From Musicola paradisiaca NCPPB 2511 (GTDB lineage Bacteria > Pseudomonadota > Gammaproteobacteria > Enterobacterales > Enterobacteriaceae), in NCBI RefSeq assembly GCF_000400505.1, contig NZ_CM001857.1, positions 2,772,591 through 2,836,590 on the forward strand: a stretch of 64,000 nucleotides of DNA. The letters are read 5' to 3'. Positions 17,429-27,278 of this stretch are shown here, piece by piece; the stretch's first letter is position 1, and every line of letters begins with the position of its first letter. Below the pieces are notes generated by a model. The model made no database searches and was not told the DNA's origin. It was given only the letters and a program-made list of their open reading frames with translations. A program made the translations under genes and the position numbers.

Positions 17429-18397
17429 TCAGCCCAACCGCCGCCGGACAGTGGCTACCGCTTGTTCCATGGTCGGCGATTGGCCGCTGCCCACCAGGCA
17501 GCAAGCCAGTTGCAGCCGTATCGATTGCGGTATCGGCTGTTCGCCTGCCAGACACTGACGGATCCAGTCCACGGTGGCGGCGACATCGCGGCCGGGCGGC
17601 AGCGCATCGGCCGGGGAAGCGATGTCCTGACGCAACTGTAGCACCTGCTGCTGTTGCTGGTGAATGAAGTGGATTTCCGGACAGCGCTGCGGATTGGCAT
17701 ACACCTCGCCTTCCGTGCCGTGCATCAATAACGCACGGCCGGCAATATCGCGGAAAAACGCGCCGACGCGCGTCACATATTCCGGGTGGGACACACTGGC
17801 CAGGCGCAGCGCGGCGGCGTCGTCAAAAGGCGTGGCCAGTTTAGCCAGCGTATGCGCGCTGTTGCGCACCCCCATGCGCCAGCGCAGCTCAAGCTGATGC
17901 GCCATCGGCGGGCACAACACCGAGATCGGGATAAACACCGGCGCGCCGGCGTCCAACTGACGTTGCGCATCATCGGCACTGTCGGCGAACGCCATGCCCA
18001 GTTCCCGCAGCAGCGTCGCCGTGGTCACGCGAGTGCGATCTTCCAGTACGCCGTGCACCACCACCGGCAACCCCAGCTTATCCAACAGCAACGCCAGCAG
18101 CGGCGTCAGGTTCGCCTGCCGGCGGGCGCCGTTATAACTGGGGATCACCACCGGCAACGGGCGTTGTGCCGGCGCCTGCAGGCGCAACGTTCGTTCACAC
18201 ATCGCCTGATAAAAGCCGAGCATCTCCGCTTCCGACTCCCCCTTGATGCGAAACGCAATCAGCAATCCACCCAGTTCCAGTTCCGGCACCTGACGATCCA
18301 ACATCGCGCGGTAAAGCTCACGGGCGGTGTCCTGATCCAGATCGCGGGCGTGATTCTTACCGCGCCCCACCTCTTTAATGATAAGCGTGTAATCCAT
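17429..18397 (-). CDS. ybiB: YbiB, nucleic-acid-binding protein of the TrpD/glycosyltransferase-3 fold
   Basis: The 323-residue protein is close to E. coli YbiB (320). The ATG at 18397 gives MDYTLIIKEVGRGKNHARDL; the in-frame extension is not used. Sequences such as LELGGLLIAFRIKGESEAEMLGFY and VVVHGVLEDRTRVTTATLL mark the anthranilate phosphoribosyltransferase-like fold. E. coli YbiB binds nucleic acids and lies next to dinG, as here, which supports a DNA-damage link. No SOS box was found in front of it. Confidence 0.93.
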   Translation of the reverse strand: MDYTLIIKEVGRGKNHARDLDQDTARELYRAMLDRQVPELELGGLLIAFRIKGESEAEMLGFYQAMCERTLRLQAPAQRPLPVVIPSYNGARRQANLTPLLALLLDKLGLPVVVHGVLEDRTRVTTATLLRELGMAFADSADDAQRQLDAGAPVFIPISVLCPPMAHQLELRWRMGVRNSAHTLAKLATPFDDAAALRLASVSHPEYVTRVGAFFRDIAGRALLMHGTEGEVYANPQRCPEIHFIHQQQQQVLQLRQDIASPADALPPGRDVAATVDWIRQCLAGEQPIPQSIRLQLACCLVGSGQSPTMEQAVATVRRRLG

Positions 18398-18580
18398 GAT
18401 GCAGCCCCACTGTTTGCACGTTCTGTTCAGATAGCAGCGAACATAGCACGTTTCCCGACAAGTGAAACCGGTTACGCCAGACAGACCAAGGGAATTATGC
18501 GCGCCCGGTCGACAGCCATGCGCAAAGCACGCTGTCACCAGCATCAAGCGGCGCTGAACGCCGCCAGTGAGAGAGAGTGG

Positions 18581-20728
18581 TTATTGCCGGCCGCGCGCCG
18601 CGTCGTCATCGGCTGGCGCCGGGCCCGCTTGCGGCGGCACCGGTCGCTGTTCGATGGGAAAGACCGGCAACGCCTCCAGCAGACGCGCGCCGTAGCTTTT
18701 GGTCAACAGGCGTCGATCATAAATCACCACCTCGCCAAAGCACTGATGGCTGCGAATCAAACGCCCGACCTGCTGAATCAGGCTGAACGATGCGCTCGGC
18801 AGGCTTTGCACCACGAACGGGTGACGCTTCTGCGCCTTCAGCCACTCGCCTTCGGTGAGAATGACCGGGCTGTCCACCGGCGGAAAAGCAATTTTGTGGA
18901 TGTGCACCTGCGACAGCAGTTCCCCTTTCAAATCCAGCCCTTCGGAGAAGGATTGCAACCCGACCAACACGCTGGTTTGCCCCTCATTAATCCGCTGGCG
19001 GTGCAACTCCACCAACCGGTAACGGGGCTGGTCGCCCTGCACCAGCAACATCAGGCGCAGATCCGGCACCTGGGTCAAAAACAACTGCATCGCCCGTTGG
19101 CTGGCGAACAACACCAGCATGCCGCGAAACTGCTCCCGCTTCAGTTCTGCACGGAAAAACCGCGCCATGTCGGCAATGTGTTCCGCTTCATGCGTTATCA
19201 ATGGTTCGTAACGCATTTGCGGGATCACCAATTTGCCTTGCTCGCGGTGGTGGAAGGGCGAATCCAGCGCCACGAAGGTATCCCCCTCCTGCTCATCCAG
19301 CCCGGACAGCTCTTTAAGGCGGTCGAACCGGTTAAGGGAGCGCAGCGTGGCCGACGTCACCACCACATGCGACAGGTTGCGCCACAGCAGCCGATCCAGC
19401 TGATCGCACACACGGATCCCGGCGCAGTGCAGGTAGAGATGCGGCACGCCTTCCCGCCGTTCGCGCACAATCCACTTGGAAACCGGCGCATTGGAAGCCT
19501 GTTCCAGCGCCGCCAGCCGCCACAATTTGCTCTGCGCCTCGAAGTAACCGAGCAGCCGGCTCATGCGCAACATGGTCTGATGCAGTTTCACCACATCGTG
19601 TTTGGCGGTTTTTTCCCCCAGATCATTGAGGATGTACTCCGCCAGACCACGCAGACTGTCCTGCAATTTAAACAACCGGGAGCAGACTTCGCGCATCTCC
19701 TCCGGCAGGTGCCCCATCGGGAAACGGTAATCCGCCTCCGGCGTCGCCGCAGGTAAGAACAATGCACACATGCGTTCGAAGGATTGCAACAGTTCGCGTA
19801 TTTCGCCGCAGTGCTCCGCCAGCCTCTCCGGCTGCATCATGCGCGGCGGCGAGGAGGGTGGAAACTGGCCCAGACACAACGCCACCAGTTGCATCAACTG
19901 ATCGAGCTGGTGCTGCGCCGCCGTCGTCGTGACGTCGCCGGCCATTTCCAACGCATCACGCGCCACCTCCGGGATATGGTGGCCTTCGTCCAGCACCAGC
20001 AGCAGGTTTTTCGGGTCTGGCAGCACGGCGTCACTCTCCATCGCCGCCAGCACCAGCGCATGGTTAGTGACCACCACGTCGGCGTCGTCGATCTCGCGCC
20101 GGGCCAGAAAAAACGGGCACTCACGGTAGTGAAAACAGTTGCGCCCGAGGCAATTCGCCTTGTCGGTACTTAGACGGCTCCAGAGCGCATCGCCGATCGA
20201 CTCCTGACAGTGATCCCGTACCCCGTCCCACTGATAGCTTTGCAACGCCAGTTGCAACCGAGCGCTGGTGGCCTGTTCTTCTTTACTGGAGGGGAGATGC
20301 TCATCCATAAACAGCAGCAGCTCGCCCTGCGACGACACATCGGTGCTCATCGCCGCCAGATTGCGCGGGCAGACATAACGGCCGCGGCCAAACGCGGCGG
20401 TGAACTTCAGATCGGGGATGAACTGACGCAGCAGCGGCAAGTCCTTGCTGAAAATCTGATCCTGCAACGCCACGTTGGCGGTGCTCACCACCAGCGTTTT
20501 CAAGGTGTCACGGCCGATGGCAATGCCGGGAATCAGGTACGACAGGGTTTTGCCCACGCCGGTCGGCGCTTCGATCGCCAGATGGCGCGGGTAATCACCC
20601 GCCAGCGCTTTCGCCACGTCGGCGACCATCTGGCGCTGCGGCGCGCGGGAGACAAAATCCGGGATATGCTGTTGCAGCGCCTTGTACCACTGGCCGATTT
20701 GCTGCTTAAGTGCGGGGGTAAGGGTCAT
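18581..20728 (-). CDS. dinG: ATP-dependent DNA helicase DinG
   Basis: The 715-residue XPD-like superfamily 2 helicase has Walker A APTGVGKT (54-61) and a DEGHH motif II near residue 250. Four cysteines, C120, C193, C198 and C204, match the [4Fe-4S] ligands of E. coli DinG (C120, C194, C199, C205). It unwinds forked DNA and R-loops during repair. The E. coli gene is SOS-induced. I scanned the 143 bp upstream here and found no CTG-N10-CAG LexA box. Confidence 0.95.
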   Translation of the reverse strand: MTLTPALKQQIGQWYKALQQHIPDFVSRAPQRQMVADVAKALAGDYPRHLAIEAPTGVGKTLSYLIPGIAIGRDTLKTLVVSTANVALQDQIFSKDLPLLRQFIPDLKFTAAFGRGRYVCPRNLAAMSTDVSSQGELLLFMDEHLPSSKEEQATSARLQLALQSYQWDGVRDHCQESIGDALWSRLSTDKANCLGRNCFHYRECPFFLARREIDDADVVVTNHALVLAAMESDAVLPDPKNLLLVLDEGHHIPEVARDALEMAGDVTTTAAQHQLDQLMQLVALCLGQFPPSSPPRMMQPERLAEHCGEIRELLQSFERMCALFLPAATPEADYRFPMGHLPEEMREVCSRLFKLQDSLRGLAEYILNDLGEKTAKHDVVKLHQTMLRMSRLLGYFEAQSKLWRLAALEQASNAPVSKWIVRERREGVPHLYLHCAGIRVCDQLDRLLWRNLSHVVVTSATLRSLNRFDRLKELSGLDEQEGDTFVALDSPFHHREQGKLVIPQMRYEPLITHEAEHIADMARFFRAELKREQFRGMLVLFASQRAMQLFLTQVPDLRLMLLVQGDQPRYRLVELHRQRINEGQTSVLVGLQSFSEGLDLKGELLSQVHIHKIAFPPVDSPVILTEGEWLKAQKRHPFVVQSLPSASFSLIQQVGRLIRSHQCFGEVVIYDRRLLTKSYGARLLEALPVFPIEQRPVPPQAGPAPADDDAARGRQ

Positions 20729-20871
20729 GCCGTTTCACTGTCCTTCAATCTGTCCGGCATTGTCCCACAGTCGAGCGGCGACGTCAGCCCGGATGACCGG
20801 ATCCGCCTCGACAATCGGCGATCCGGCGAGTAGGCTGAGGGCCGTGATTTGCCACCCGGACTGTTATCGCC

Positions 20872-21705
20872 ATGGCCGCCATCCGTCTGCCGCATCAACG
20901 TTACTGGTTCTCCCCCCGCCTGCCGTGGCTGGAATGCCGCTCGACCTGGCACAGCCAGCAGCCTTACCACACCCATCAACACCCGCAGTTTTCCCTCGGC
21001 TGTATGCTGGAAGGCGTCACCTGCTGCCATTACCGCGACGGCGACTTTCTACTCAACGCCGGCGAGTTGGTGCTCATCGAGCCGGACACCGCGCACAGTT
21101 GCAACCCGCTGCCGGGGCAACACCGTAGCTATTACATGCTGTACCTGGACAAAACCTGGTGCCTACACCGGTTAGCCGCACTATGGGGGCAGCCGGTATC
21201 CGATTTTTCCTGTGACGTTGTCACTATTAATCATCCGGACAGTTATGCCCGCATGCTCCGCCTGATCAACCACCTCCATCAGGGGCAATTGCCGCAGGCG
21301 GAAACAGAACTACGGCGGCTGACCGACACCCTGTTTATGCATTATTGCCGTCCGGTCGCGCCGACGATGCCCTATAGCCCGACCACCCGCTACGTTCAGC
21401 AACGCCTATCCGCCGACCTGCTCGCCGCGCCGCCGTTAACCACCCTGGCGACCGAGCTCGACCTGCGGCGGGAAACGGTGTTGCGCCAGTTCCGACGCGA
21501 TACCGGCATCACGCCGCTGGCCTACCTCAACAATATGCGTATCGAATACGCCAAATCCCTGATCAAACAGGGGGCGGAGTTGGCGGATACCGGCTATGCC
21601 AGCGGGTTTTGCGACCAAAGCCATTTCCACCGTACTTTTTTGCAATACACCGCCGCCACGCCGGGCCAATACCGGCAGGGACGATCACTTTCCTGCAATA
21701 CATAA
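20872..21705 (+). CDS. AraC-family transcriptional regulator
   Basis: The 277-residue protein has an N-terminal cupin-like sensor (YHTHQHPQFSLGCMLEG, then GELVLIEPDTAHSCNP) and a C-terminal double helix-turn-helix (LTTLATELDLRRETVLRQFRRDTGITPLAYL, then ADTGYASGFCDQSHFHRTF). It lies 48 bp before a LysE-type exporter gene on the same strand and probably controls it, a common pairing. It is divergent from dinG. The ATG at 20872 has no clear ribosome binding site, so the start is somewhat uncertain. Confidence 0.87.
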   Translation: MAAIRLPHQRYWFSPRLPWLECRSTWHSQQPYHTHQHPQFSLGCMLEGVTCCHYRDGDFLLNAGELVLIEPDTAHSCNPLPGQHRSYYMLYLDKTWCLHRLAALWGQPVSDFSCDVVTINHPDSYARMLRLINHLHQGQLPQAETELRRLTDTLFMHYCRPVAPTMPYSPTTRYVQQRLSADLLAAPPLTTLATELDLRRETVLRQFRRDTGITPLAYLNNMRIEYAKSLIKQGAELADTGYASGFCDQSHFHRTFLQYTAATPGQYRQGRSLSCNT

Positions 21706-21753
21706 CGCGCCGGGCTGCCCACAATGCGCCTCCAGAATTCACGGAGGTTATGC

Positions 21754-22398
21754 ATGTCATCCTTATTGTTTCCCGAACATTTTGCGGCGTTGGCCGCCGC
21801 GCACTTCGCCGCCCTGCTCAGCCCCGGCGCGGATTTTTTCCTGATACTGGCCTACGCCATTCGCCATCGATTGCGGGGAAGCGCGGGGATCTGTCTGGGG
21901 ATCGCCGCCGGCAACGCCGTCTATATCGCACTGGCATCGTTAGGCTGGCAGGGGCTGCGGCCGGACGGCGGGCCGTTCATCGCCCTTGAACTGGCGGGGG
22001 CGTGTTATCTGACCTTCATCGGCATCAAACTGCTGCGGGCTCCGGTCATGGCGTCGCTGCCTTCCCAGGGTGAGTCTGCGCCCTGCCCCGGCTTTGGCCG
22101 CCAGTGCCTGATGGGGTTCGGCTCGGCGTTATTGAATCCAAAAAATATGTTGTTTTATATCAGCCTGATGGCGTCGATTCTCGGCCCGGTGTCCGCCGGT
22201 CAGCAATGGCTGGTGGGAGGATGGATGTTTCTGGCGGTATTGCTGTGGGATTTACTGGTCGCGGCGCTGGTCGGCTGGCATCCGCTACAGCAACGGCTGC
22301 GCCCATTGCTGTTCGGGCTGACCCGCCTGTCCGGCGCTATTCTGCTGTTGTTCGGGCTGGCGCTGCTGTTCAATCGCGCGCTGGCGTGTCTCGGCTGA
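21754..22398 (+). CDS. LysE/RhtB-family amino-acid exporter
   Basis: The 214-residue membrane protein has about six hydrophobic segments. The N-terminal LysE signature is LLSPGADFFLILAYAIRHRLRGSAGICLGIAAGNAVYI. GGAGGT stands 6 nt before the ATG at 21754. The family exports amino acids or their derivatives; substrate unknown. It follows the AraC regulator gene closely and may form an operon with it. Confidence 0.87.
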   Translation: MSSLLFPEHFAALAAAHFAALLSPGADFFLILAYAIRHRLRGSAGICLGIAAGNAVYIALASLGWQGLRPDGGPFIALELAGACYLTFIGIKLLRAPVMASLPSQGESAPCPGFGRQCLMGFGSALLNPKNMLFYISLMASILGPVSAGQQWLVGGWMFLAVLLWDLLVAALVGWHPLQQRLRPLLFGLTRLSGAILLLFGLALLFNRALACLG

Positions 22399-22448
22399 GG
22401 CAGGCATAATCGCCGCCACCAAGCAGAGTCCCGCAAAAGGATAACCGA

Positions 22449-22556
22449 ATGAACATCAAGAAACTGGGTATGATCGGCCTGTTCGCGCTGTGCGCGCTGG
22501 GGTGTATCGGCGGCATGGCATTGGTGGGGTATATCATCATCGTTCACGGCGCCTGA
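22449..22556 (+). CDS. Small single-span membrane protein
   Basis: This 35-residue frame starts MNIKKLGMIGLFALCALGC and continues as one hydrophobic segment to a short VHGA tail. AAAGGA lies 7 nt before the ATG, a proper ribosome binding site. LGC followed by IGG resembles a lipobox, but the peptide is too short to be a typical lipoprotein. It sits 50 bp after the LysE-type gene on the same strand. It is too short to assign by sequence; reality is supported by the binding site and hydrophobic pattern. Confidence 0.6.
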   Translation: MNIKKLGMIGLFALCALGCIGGMALVGYIIIVHGA

Positions 22557-22573
22557 ACCCGGAAGGTTCAGGC
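22551..22573 (+). terminator. Hairpin at the end of the small ORF
   Basis: GCCTGAACC and GGTTCAGGC form a perfect 9-bp stem with a 5-base loop that overlaps the stop codon of the small ORF. No T-tract follows, so termination strength is doubtful; it may be an RNA-stabilising 3' end between convergent genes. Confidence 0.45.
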
Positions 22574-22617
22574 CGTCAATCTGCCCTGACGCCAACGCCA
22601 TCAGGGCTGCATGTCGC

Positions 22618-24927
22618 TTATTGCAGCGTAAAGCTGCCGTGTTTCACCCGCTGGGAATCCAGCCCGATCATCACATCAAACTGGCCGGGCTCTACCACCT
22701 GCTGCATCTGCTGGTTGTAGAACATCAGCGCCTGCGGCGTGATCGTAAAGTTGACTTGCTGGCTTTCTCCTGGCTGTAACATCACCTTGCGGAAACCGCG
22801 CAACTCCTTCACCGGACGGCTGACAGACGCCACCACATCGTGCAGGTAGAGCTGAACCACCGTCTCCCCGGCGCGTTTGCCGGTATTGGTCACTGTCACC
22901 GAGGCGTTCACCGAGCCGTTGCGTTTCATGGTCGGGCTCGAAAGCGCCACGTCCGACACCGCGAACGTGGTGTAGCTCAGGCCATAACCGAACGGATACA
23001 GCGGCCCGTTGGCCTCGTCGAAGTAGTGCGAAGTGTACTTGTTGGGCGCTTCCGCCGAATACGGACGCCCGGTCGGTAGCTGGTTGTAGTACATCGGGAT
23101 CTGGCCGACGGAGCGCGGGAAGGTCATCGGCAGTTTGCCGGACGGGTTGTAGTCGCCGAACAGCACATCGGCGATGGCGTTGCCCCCTTCGGTGCCGCTG
23201 AACCAGGTTTCCAGAATGGCGTTAGCCTGCTGATCTTCACGGCTTAGATCCAGCGGACGGCCATTCATCAGCACCAGCACCAGTGGCTTGCCGGTGGCTT
23301 TCAGCGCGGCAATCAGCGCCTTTTGCTCCGGCGGAATGGTGATTTTGGCGCGGCTGGAGGCTTCATGCGCCATCCCCTGGGATTCGCCCACCACGGCGAT
23401 CACCACGTCGGATTTTTTCGCCGCGTCCACCGCTTCGTCGATCATCGCCTGCGGCGAGCGCGGATCCACCACGACCGATTCATCGTACTCGTTCAGGAAT
23501 TTAATTAACCCGGGGTGGTTGGTGACGTTGGAACCCTTGGCGTAATAAACACGGGCGTTATATCCCACCGCCTTACGGATCCCTTCGTACACCGTCACCG
23601 CCTGCGCCGGACGCCCGGCGGCCGACCAACTGCCGATAATGTCGCGTTTGCTGTCCGCCAGCGGCCCGACGACGGCAATGGTGCCGGATTTCGCCAACGG
23701 CAGAATATTCAGACGGTTTTTCAGCAGCACCAGGCTACGGCGCGCCACGTCACGCGCTTCAGCGCGGTGTAGGCGGCTTTCGGCATTGGTATCCAGCGGA
23801 TCGGAACCGACCGGGCCGAGATGGCGATACGGATCCTGAAACAGCCCCATGTCGTATTTCATGTTCAGCACCTGGCGGCAGGCATCTTCAATATCCTTAA
23901 TATTGACCACGCCACGCTTGACCAGATCCGGCAAATAACGCTCGAAATACTCGTCGCTCATACTCATGCCGATACCCGCATGCACGGCAATACGCGCCGC
24001 ATCGCTGGGGTCGGCGGCGACGCCGTGTTTAATCAGCTCTTTGATGGCGCCGTGATCGCTGATGGTGATGCCTTTAAAATGCCACTGGTCGCGCAGAACA
24101 TCCTTCAGCAACCAGCGGTTGGCGGTAGCGGGTACGCCATTGATCGAATTAAGCGACGCCATCACCCCGTAACTGCCGGCGTCGATCGCCGCCTTGTACG
24201 GCGGCATATAGTCCTGGAACATGCGCTGCGGGCTCATGTCCACGGTGTTGTAATCGCGTCCTCCTTCCGCCGCGCCGTACAGCGCGAAGTGCTTGACGCT
24301 GGTCATCAGGGAATGGCGACCGGTCAAGTCATCCCCTTGAAAACCTTTTACCATCACCCGGGCGATTTCGCTGGTGAGGTAGGTGTCCTCGCCGAACCCT
24401 TCGGATACCCGACCCCAACGCGGATCGCGGGTGATATCCACCATCGGCGCCCAGGTCATGTTCAGGCCGTCTTCCGTCGCTTCATACGCCGCAATACGTG
24501 CTGATGTTTCTACTGTATCCATGTCCCAGGACGAGGCCAGACCCAGCCCGATCGGGAACACGGTGCGCTGACCGTGCACCACGTCGTAAGCAAAAAACAG
24601 CGGGATTTTCAGACGACTGAGCTGCATCACCTGATCCTGCATCACCCGAATGTCAGGACGGGTGACGGTGTTGAAAATCCCACCGACTTGTCCATTGCGA
24701 ATCATTTCGCGGATCGCGTGTTTCGGGTTGTCCGGGCCGACGCTGATCAACCGTAACTGCCCGATTTTTTCTTCCAGCGTCATTTTGTTAAGCAGATCAT
24801 TAACGAAGGCATCGCGCTGTTGTTGGGATGTCAGCGTGGCCGCCGGCGGCGTGCTATCGACATGGTTCGCCCAGACCGGGCTGCATGCCAAACCGACAGC
24901 AAGCGTCAGTGAAGTAAGCCATTTCAT
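22618..24927 (-). CDS. bglX: Periplasmic beta-glucosidase BglX (GH3)
   Basis: The 769-residue precursor has a signal peptide (MKWLTSLTLAVGLACSPVWA). The GH3 layout is complete: a TIM-barrel domain with GITISDHGAIKEL, which carries the catalytic aspartate, then the alpha/beta sandwich (IAVVGPLADSKRDIIGSW) and a C-terminal fibronectin-like domain (VTVTNTGKRAGETVVQLYLHD). E. coli BglX is about 765 residues. It releases glucose from beta-glucosides in the periplasm, useful for a plant-associated bacterium. It lies near pbpG and dusC, as in E. coli. Confidence 0.95.
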   Translation of the reverse strand: MKWLTSLTLAVGLACSPVWANHVDSTPPAATLTSQQQRDAFVNDLLNKMTLEEKIGQLRLISVGPDNPKHAIREMIRNGQVGGIFNTVTRPDIRVMQDQVMQLSRLKIPLFFAYDVVHGQRTVFPIGLGLASSWDMDTVETSARIAAYEATEDGLNMTWAPMVDITRDPRWGRVSEGFGEDTYLTSEIARVMVKGFQGDDLTGRHSLMTSVKHFALYGAAEGGRDYNTVDMSPQRMFQDYMPPYKAAIDAGSYGVMASLNSINGVPATANRWLLKDVLRDQWHFKGITISDHGAIKELIKHGVAADPSDAARIAVHAGIGMSMSDEYFERYLPDLVKRGVVNIKDIEDACRQVLNMKYDMGLFQDPYRHLGPVGSDPLDTNAESRLHRAEARDVARRSLVLLKNRLNILPLAKSGTIAVVGPLADSKRDIIGSWSAAGRPAQAVTVYEGIRKAVGYNARVYYAKGSNVTNHPGLIKFLNEYDESVVVDPRSPQAMIDEAVDAAKKSDVVIAVVGESQGMAHEASSRAKITIPPEQKALIAALKATGKPLVLVLMNGRPLDLSREDQQANAILETWFSGTEGGNAIADVLFGDYNPSGKLPMTFPRSVGQIPMYYNQLPTGRPYSAEAPNKYTSHYFDEANGPLYPFGYGLSYTTFAVSDVALSSPTMKRNGSVNASVTVTNTGKRAGETVVQLYLHDVVASVSRPVKELRGFRKVMLQPGESQQVNFTITPQALMFYNQQMQQVVEPGQFDVMIGLDSQRVKHGSFTLQ

Positions 24928-25401
24928 GGATGGTTGTAAATCCCTGTGTGCAGCCGTCGGTCAAGGAGTGACGGTCTGCCTGATGGTGACAAGACAAGGC
25001 GGCTAATTTGCCACAAAACCTACGGTGGCAAAACGGATATCGTGTTTTTTCCGGTACGGATGTGACGCAGAACAAACGCCATTCATCACAAAGAATCGTC
25101 AGAAACCTGACCAAACCTTGACGGAATATGCGCCTCGGTCGTGGGCGTACCGGTGCGCATGCGGCAATGTTTTCAACACGACAATCTTTTCACCACGACA
25201 ATGTTTTCAGCACGGCAATCTTCAGTTCGGCAAGGCAACTCGCCCGCCACGCGAAGCCTATTACCGACGCCGCCGATGAAACGGCCAACGGTGTCGGCAA
25301 GGCGATAGCGCATCGAACCAAGGGGTAGTCGACGAGAAGGACGAGCAGCAGGCAGCGCACGCCGCCACCCAACAGATTCGGGCGGCGGCATGCGGTGGAT
25401 T
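24928..25401. other. Spacer between bglX and the aminotransferase gene
   Basis: The 474-base gap contains the bglX promoter region and a tandem-repeat array at 25161-25228. No gene or terminator with a T-tract is evident. Confidence 0.45.
25161..25228. repeat. Tandem repeat, about 4 copies of a 17-bp unit
   Basis: The unit is close to ACGACAATCTTTTCACC. Copies at 25161, 25178, 25195 and 25212 differ by a few bases, and the last is degenerate. The units abut directly. The CGACA core is shared with the arrays behind glnQ, in front of the M3 peptidase gene and behind the DeoR gene. Confidence 0.82.
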
Positions 25402-26745
25402 TTATCGCGGGGCCAGCGCAGTCAACGCCCGGTCGAGCGCGCCGACCAGCCAGTCGATATCGTGCTCCTGGAACGCCAGCGTCGGACGCAGCTTCAACAC
25501 ATTGCCATACGGCCCGGCGACGGACGTCAGCACCCGGTCTTCACGCAGATGTTCAATCACGTTCAGCGCCAGTTGTTTGTCCGGCGTTTTACTCTCGCGG
25601 TCGCTCACCAGTTCGAAACCGATAAACAGCCCGGCGCCGCGCACATCGCCGATGCTGGGGTGTCTGGCCATCAGCCCGGACAGCTCATTAAGCAATTTGG
25701 CGCCCACCACGCGGCTGTGCGCCTGCAATTGCTCTTCGCGGATGACATTCAGCACCGCTTGCGCCGCCGCCATCGCCACCGGGTTGCCGCCGAAGGTATT
25801 GAAATAGGGAATTTCATCGCTAAACGCCGCCAGCACTTCCGGCCGCGCCAGCAGCGCCGACACCGGTATACCGTTGCCCATCGGTTTACCCATGGTGATC
25901 ACATCGGGCACCACGCCATGACGGGCAAAGCCCCAGAAGGCATCGCCGGTGCGGGCGAAACCTGGCTGCACTTCGTCGGCGATGAAAATACCGCCGTTGG
26001 CGTGCACCACGTCCACCGCCGCCTGCAAATACCCGGCCGGCCCCGGCAGTACGCCGTCGGACGAGAAGATGGAGTCGGCCAGAAAACCGGCGAACTTGAT
26101 GCCGTGGGCGGCCATGTCGTCAATTTGCTTCTGGATCTCGTTGGCGAACCAGACGCCCAGATCCGGCGCATCCACCCGATAACGGTCGGGTGCCGGCACC
26201 CGTCGGGTGGTGGCGGCGAGCGGTTGGCCGCTGCCCAGCGCCGGCGACGCGCCGGAAGTCAGATCGCTGGTGCCGTGATACGCCTCGCGGGTCACAATGA
26301 TACCGGTGCCGCCGCTGTAGGCCCGCGCGACGCGCATCGCCAGATCGTTAGCCTCAGAGCCGGTGCACATGTACATCGCCTTGGTGATCTCGGGCGGCAC
26401 CAGCGTCAGCAGATCTTCGGTGTAATTCAGAATGCGCTCATGCAGATAGCGAGTATGGGTATTGAGCTGACACATCTGCGCGTGCACCGCGTCAATCACC
26501 GCCGGGTGGCAGTGGCCGATGCTGGCTACATTGTTGTAGACATCCAGATACTTATCGCCCGCCGCATCCCACAGATATTGCTGCTCACCGCGCACCAGAT
26601 GCACCGGATTGCGATAGAACAGACGGTAGGAATCGCCCAAAACCCGGCTGCGTTTATCCGTCAGCGTGCGAATATCTTCCGTCAGCGCCGCGGCGTGCTC
26701 CGCCCGAAAGCTGTTGGTATCCATGATGGTTGAACGTGTCGCCAT
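25402..26745 (-). CDS. Class III (omega-type) PLP-dependent aminotransferase
   Basis: The product has 447 residues from the ATG at 26745, with GGGAG upstream. The fold type I class III signature is seen: TGSEANDLAMRVAR at 128-141, FIADEVQPGFARTG at 254-267 with D257 contacting PLP, and the Schiff-base lysine K287 in VITMGKPMGNG. The sequence resembles the alanine-glyoxylate aminotransferase 2 / ethanolamine-phosphate phospho-lyase branch. Substrate cannot be fixed by reading. A DeoR regulator is divergent across a 533-bp gap holding repeated AAATACACAA motifs. Confidence 0.88.
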   Translation of the reverse strand: MATRSTIMDTNSFRAEHAAALTEDIRTLTDKRSRVLGDSYRLFYRNPVHLVRGEQQYLWDAAGDKYLDVYNNVASIGHCHPAVIDAVHAQMCQLNTHTRYLHERILNYTEDLLTLVPPEITKAMYMCTGSEANDLAMRVARAYSGGTGIIVTREAYHGTSDLTSGASPALGSGQPLAATTRRVPAPDRYRVDAPDLGVWFANEIQKQIDDMAAHGIKFAGFLADSIFSSDGVLPGPAGYLQAAVDVVHANGGIFIADEVQPGFARTGDAFWGFARHGVVPDVITMGKPMGNGIPVSALLARPEVLAAFSDEIPYFNTFGGNPVAMAAAQAVLNVIREEQLQAHSRVVGAKLLNELSGLMARHPSIGDVRGAGLFIGFELVSDRESKTPDKQLALNVIEHLREDRVLTSVAGPYGNVLKLRPTLAFQEHDIDWLVGALDRALTALAPR

Positions 26746-27278
26746 GATGACTCCCGAATGAAAAGTAAAAAGTGTCCGACGCGGCCCAATACCGTTCGAT
26801 TCCGCGTTGAGCATAGGGGGTGCAGGAAACGGCTGCACCACGATCCACACCGGCATCGCCTCGCCCTTACCCTAAACCAACCGCATGGCGGCAATATGGC
26901 CTATCGGCACCGGGATGCGGTCATGGTTACAACCCTACACAAAAGCAACAAAATACACAAATACAAAAATACGCACTAAAGCCGGACGGTGTGAAAACCG
27001 CAAAAATGCCGCGCGGGCGCCCTGGCATCAGGTCCAACGCCGACAGGCTATTTCTAGGTTTCATAGGGAAAAATTATACTACTTGAACACAAAAGAGTTA
27101 TTCTGACGCTTGCGGCAACGAATGTGCACATTGTCAATATATGCACCCATGTTATGCTTAAATACACAAAAATACACAACCAGGCATAGCCAAGCGCCAA
27201 CGGATCCCGTCGCCAAAGGCCGCTATAATGCTCTCCCGGCCATGTCCTGACGCCATACACCGAACATGAGATAAACAC
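26746..27278. promoter_or_regulatory. Divergent control region with AAATACACAA direct repeats
   Basis: The gap between the aminotransferase and DeoR genes contains two clusters of a 10-bp A-rich motif. The first is AAATACACAA at 26951, followed by ATACAAAAAT and ACGCAC. The second is AATACACAAA at 27161 repeated as AATACACAAC at 27171. Ten-bp phasing puts copies on one face of the helix. DeoR-type repressors often bind such repeated A-rich sites, so these are candidate operators. Confidence 0.5.

Noticed and set aside
17786..19756. 656-codon plus-strand open frame across ybiB and dinG
   Set aside because: It lies wholly antisense to two well-identified genes, is rich in Arg, His and Gln as expected for the reverse frame of GC-rich coding DNA, and has no recognisable domain.
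20729..20871. LexA box for dinG
   Set aside because: Every CTG in this stretch was checked for CAG ten bases on; none fits.
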